From positions 1-61,772 of the forward strand of contig JAKJFO010000004.1 in the NCBI GenBank assembly GCA_022704885.1: a DNA stretch of 61,772 nt, in the 5' to 3' direction. This stretch comes from Candidatus Rifleibacteriota bacterium (GTDB lineage: Bacteria > Riflebacteria > Ozemobacteria > Ozemobacterales > Ozemobacteraceae). A model generated the notes under the pieces. It had not been told where the DNA came from. It worked only from the letters and a program-made list of their open reading frames with translations, and did not search any database. Below, piece by piece: positions 59,929 through 61,772 of this stretch (position 1 is the stretch's first letter; the number at the start of each line of letters is the position of its first letter). The position numbers and the translations under genes are program-made.

Positions 59929-61772
59929 CCGGGAAAGCAGTTTGACTGCGAAACATAGCCGCGCCGGAATCGTATTGTTTGTCGTTCTCGGTGGCATATT
60001 CATTCTGAGTATCCTGATCATGTCTTATAATCATCTGGTCAGGGGAAAATTCAACGAAAGCCGTGAGCTGCTCAAACACCTGCGCGCGATGAAGTGTGCG
60101 CAGTCGATTGCCCGCTATATCGTCGGCAGAATGAAACTTGACCTGGTCGATCCTGCAACCGATGCAAACTCGCCCGGACAGATTCTGCGCGCAGCTTTTC
60201 GAGAGAACAACGCCACCCGGATCAGAGACGACATTCTGAATAACTGGTTTTCGCAGATCGGAATCGGCGATCTGCGCGCTGGCCTGACCGCGAATCAGCC
60301 ATACGAAGTGAGCGTGCAGACCAACTTCGACGTCAGCGATGTCAGCTCGCTTGACGATGGCAACGGCTTTTACCTGAGTTTTGAAAAGTCAGGCAAAATC
60401 ACGGTTGCTGTAACAGTTCAGGTCGATCAGGCGGTTGAAACCTGGCAGGAAACCAGGCCTTTCCGGGTTGTTGTACCATTTCCACTGCCGATCACCAAGT
60501 TCAATCTCTATCTGCGCGATGCGGCTGCCGGTGACGAAACCCGATTCAACACCGTTACCATTGCCAGTCCTGACACCGGTGACGTCACTGCCAATTCACC
60601 ACGCCCGCTGGTGCTGGTAAATGGCGAGCCAACCAGTTCGAGCACCCCTGAAGACGTCTGGAAAACCAGAGGCTGGGTATACCTCGGCGGTGGCCCGCTG
60701 CTGCTGAATCGCGCTGCCGGTCATCGTGTTTTCGGCCAGAATTTTCATTCGTATTTTCCATCGGCTGATAAGCCGATCACACTGATTTTCAATTTTGGCC
60801 CATGGCCGGTCGGCACCCGTCAGGTCTGTTTCAGCGTAGCGCGCTGGGGTTTTGCCGAAACTCTCTACAGTGGCACGCACATGCAACTGTGGCAGGAAGT
60901 TCTCAAACGCGACTTCGACCGTTTTCCACAGGCTACTTCAAAAAGTCGCTGGGCCAGCACCTGTCTGCATCTGTTCGGCTCAAATGAAACTGATGCCGGG
61001 GCTTCGATGATCAGCCATACTCGTGTTATCGGCGATGTCAAAGACCGCTTTATCGAGATCTGCTATCTGGCCGATGCCGCGAGCAAAGCGCCGGTCGGTG
61101 CGGTGATTTCGATGGGGTCGAACGAATACAACAGTGCGCGCAGTCAGTCTTCGAACATCGCCGGCATGTCGACGCTGTTTGTCGAAAACAAGCTGATCAA
61201 AATGCCGAATGGCCCCTCGGCTCTTGGCGTCCAGGATCTGCACGAGCTCGAACCATTGTTTCTTTCGATTCCCTGGTTGAGCACCGATGGCAGCCTCTGC
61301 TATTATACGATCATGAGCAAGGTCGATGACTGTTCTTATAACGAAATCTACGATATGATCGCGCAGTATACCTCGACCAACCAGAAGATCGATATTCCAC
61401 CGTCTGATGCGGCGCCTCTGACCAGCGAACGGCTGTTTCTCGAAGAAATCGATGGTATCGACACCCGTAACATCGAGATCGACAAAATCGCGGCCGGCGA
61501 TGATGCGACGCTTGGCATGGCCCGGCGCATCTGCTACGAGGTGAAGCCCGGCCAGGGAGAAGACGCATTCAGTCTGCTCAAACAGCATTTCTGTCACAAT
61601 CAGACGCATCGTCTCAACTTGGGCAATGCCGTTCTCAAAGTTGTCACCGGCGGCGCCGGCCTCACTCTGCAGGATGATCTTGGGCGACATACCGGTGGAA
61701 ACCTGATCGTCGATGGTCCGGTCACTGTGGGAACTTTCGAACCGCCCGACTCGTCGTTCGAACCGCCACTTA
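59921..61772 (+). CDS. Large PilX/GspK-like protein, 3' partial
   Basis: An open frame from ATG 59921 to the window edge, at least 617 residues with no stop. The N-terminus has a basic leader (TAKHSRAG) then IVLFVVLGGIFILSILIMSY, a pilin-like helix without Glu at +5, as in PilX/GspK. The long remainder is unfamiliar and contains GWVYLGGGPLLLNRAAGH and TLIFNFGPWPVGTRQVCFS. It is several times larger than usual minor pilins. GGGAG lies nine bases before the ATG, which overlaps the TAXI stop. Confidence 0.78.
   Translation, partial: MNSRESSLTAKHSRAGIVLFVVLGGIFILSILIMSYNHLVRGKFNESRELLKHLRAMKCAQSIARYIVGRMKLDLVDPATDANSPGQILRAAFRENNATRIRDDILNNWFSQIGIGDLRAGLTANQPYEVSVQTNFDVSDVSSLDDGNGFYLSFEKSGKITVAVTVQVDQAVETWQETRPFRVVVPFPLPITKFNLYLRDAAAGDETRFNTVTIASPDTGDVTANSPRPLVLVNGEPTSSSTPEDVWKTRGWVYLGGGPLLLNRAAGHRVFGQNFHSYFPSADKPITLIFNFGPWPVGTRQVCFSVARWGFAETLYSGTHMQLWQEVLKRDFDRFPQATSKSRWASTCLHLFGSNETDAGASMISHTRVIGDVKDRFIEICYLADAASKAPVGAVISMGSNEYNSARSQSSNIAGMSTLFVENKLIKMPNGPSALGVQDLHELEPLFLSIPWLSTDGSLCYYTIMSKVDDCSYNEIYDMIAQYTSTNQKIDIPPSDAAPLTSERLFLEEIDGIDTRNIEIDKIAAGDDATLGMARRICYEVKPGQGEDAFSLLKQHFCHNQTHRLNLGNAVLKVVTGGAGLTLQDDLGRHTGGNLIVDGPVTVGTFEPPDSSFEPPL

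Noticed and set aside
60980..61690. 236-codon minus-strand frame
   Set aside because: The plus-strand frame from 59921 is open through this whole region and starts with a pilin-like helix and a ribosome site, so the minus frame is a shadow.

Overview
This window is dense bacterial chromosome of roughly 50% GC. Nearly every base lies in tightly packed operons, many with 1-23 base stop/start overlaps. I see no rRNA, tRNA, insertion sequence, CRISPR array or phage gene. The gene set points to a diderm (outer-membrane) bacterium: a LolA-like protein, Skp/OmpH-like secreted proteins, an O-antigen ligase-like membrane protein, several lipoproteins and type IV pilin-like proteins. It also carries genes more familiar from Firmicutes (RNase Y with YmdB, a YvyF-like zinc protein). 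The abundance of TPR proteins, pilin-like proteins and unfamiliar secreted proteins suggests a little-studied phylum; Riflebacteria is my guess, but the sequence alone does not prove it.

Layout. 1-4404: a cysteine-cluster protein, pyruvate kinase (minus), a secreted TPR protein and a YfiH/PgeF protein. 4494-10702: a fibronectin-III lipoprotein ending at a strong terminator, then a near-consensus promoter driving a double-parvulin foldase, followed by rny and ymdB. A minus-strand thioredoxin meets ymdB tail to tail. 11149-21225: a seven-gene operon of a cysteine-rich unknown, a LolA-like protein, a coiled-coil protein with a decayed nuclease-like domain, a membrane TPR protein, a soluble NarX/DegS-type kinase, a membrane HAMP-GAF-PAS kinase and an NtrC-type sigma-54 activator. 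21226-27284 (minus): ptsI, a DUF192 lipoprotein, an O-antigen ligase-like TPR protein and a PAS histidine kinase, all overlapping or abutting. 27397-32071: surE and birA, a large Ser/Gly/Asp-rich secreted protein on the minus strand, and a YvyF-like protein. 32391-40920: a coiled-coil/zinc-ribbon protein, then valS, tyrS, thrS and two small unknowns. 40940-46043: a TPR membrane protein, a membrane GAF-adenylate cyclase with a zinc-ribbon tail, and a secreted unknown.

46115-61772 is the most unusual part. It holds a TPR protein, an unknown secreted protein, two tandem Skp-like paralogs, a 1460-residue secreted protein, three pilin-like proteins (PilV-, PilX- and PilW-like), a lipoprotein, an exported ankyrin protein, a rhodanese-like protein lacking its cysteine, an orphan TAXI-type solute-binding protein and a second, very large PilX/GspK-like protein that runs off the window. 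The gene order suggests an envelope-spanning pilus or pseudopilus assembly with its own secreted cargo, chaperone-like helpers and regulators. That is inference from context.

Start codons were moved from the longest open frame where a Shine-Dalgarno site or gene overlap favoured another start; these choices are stated in each entry.
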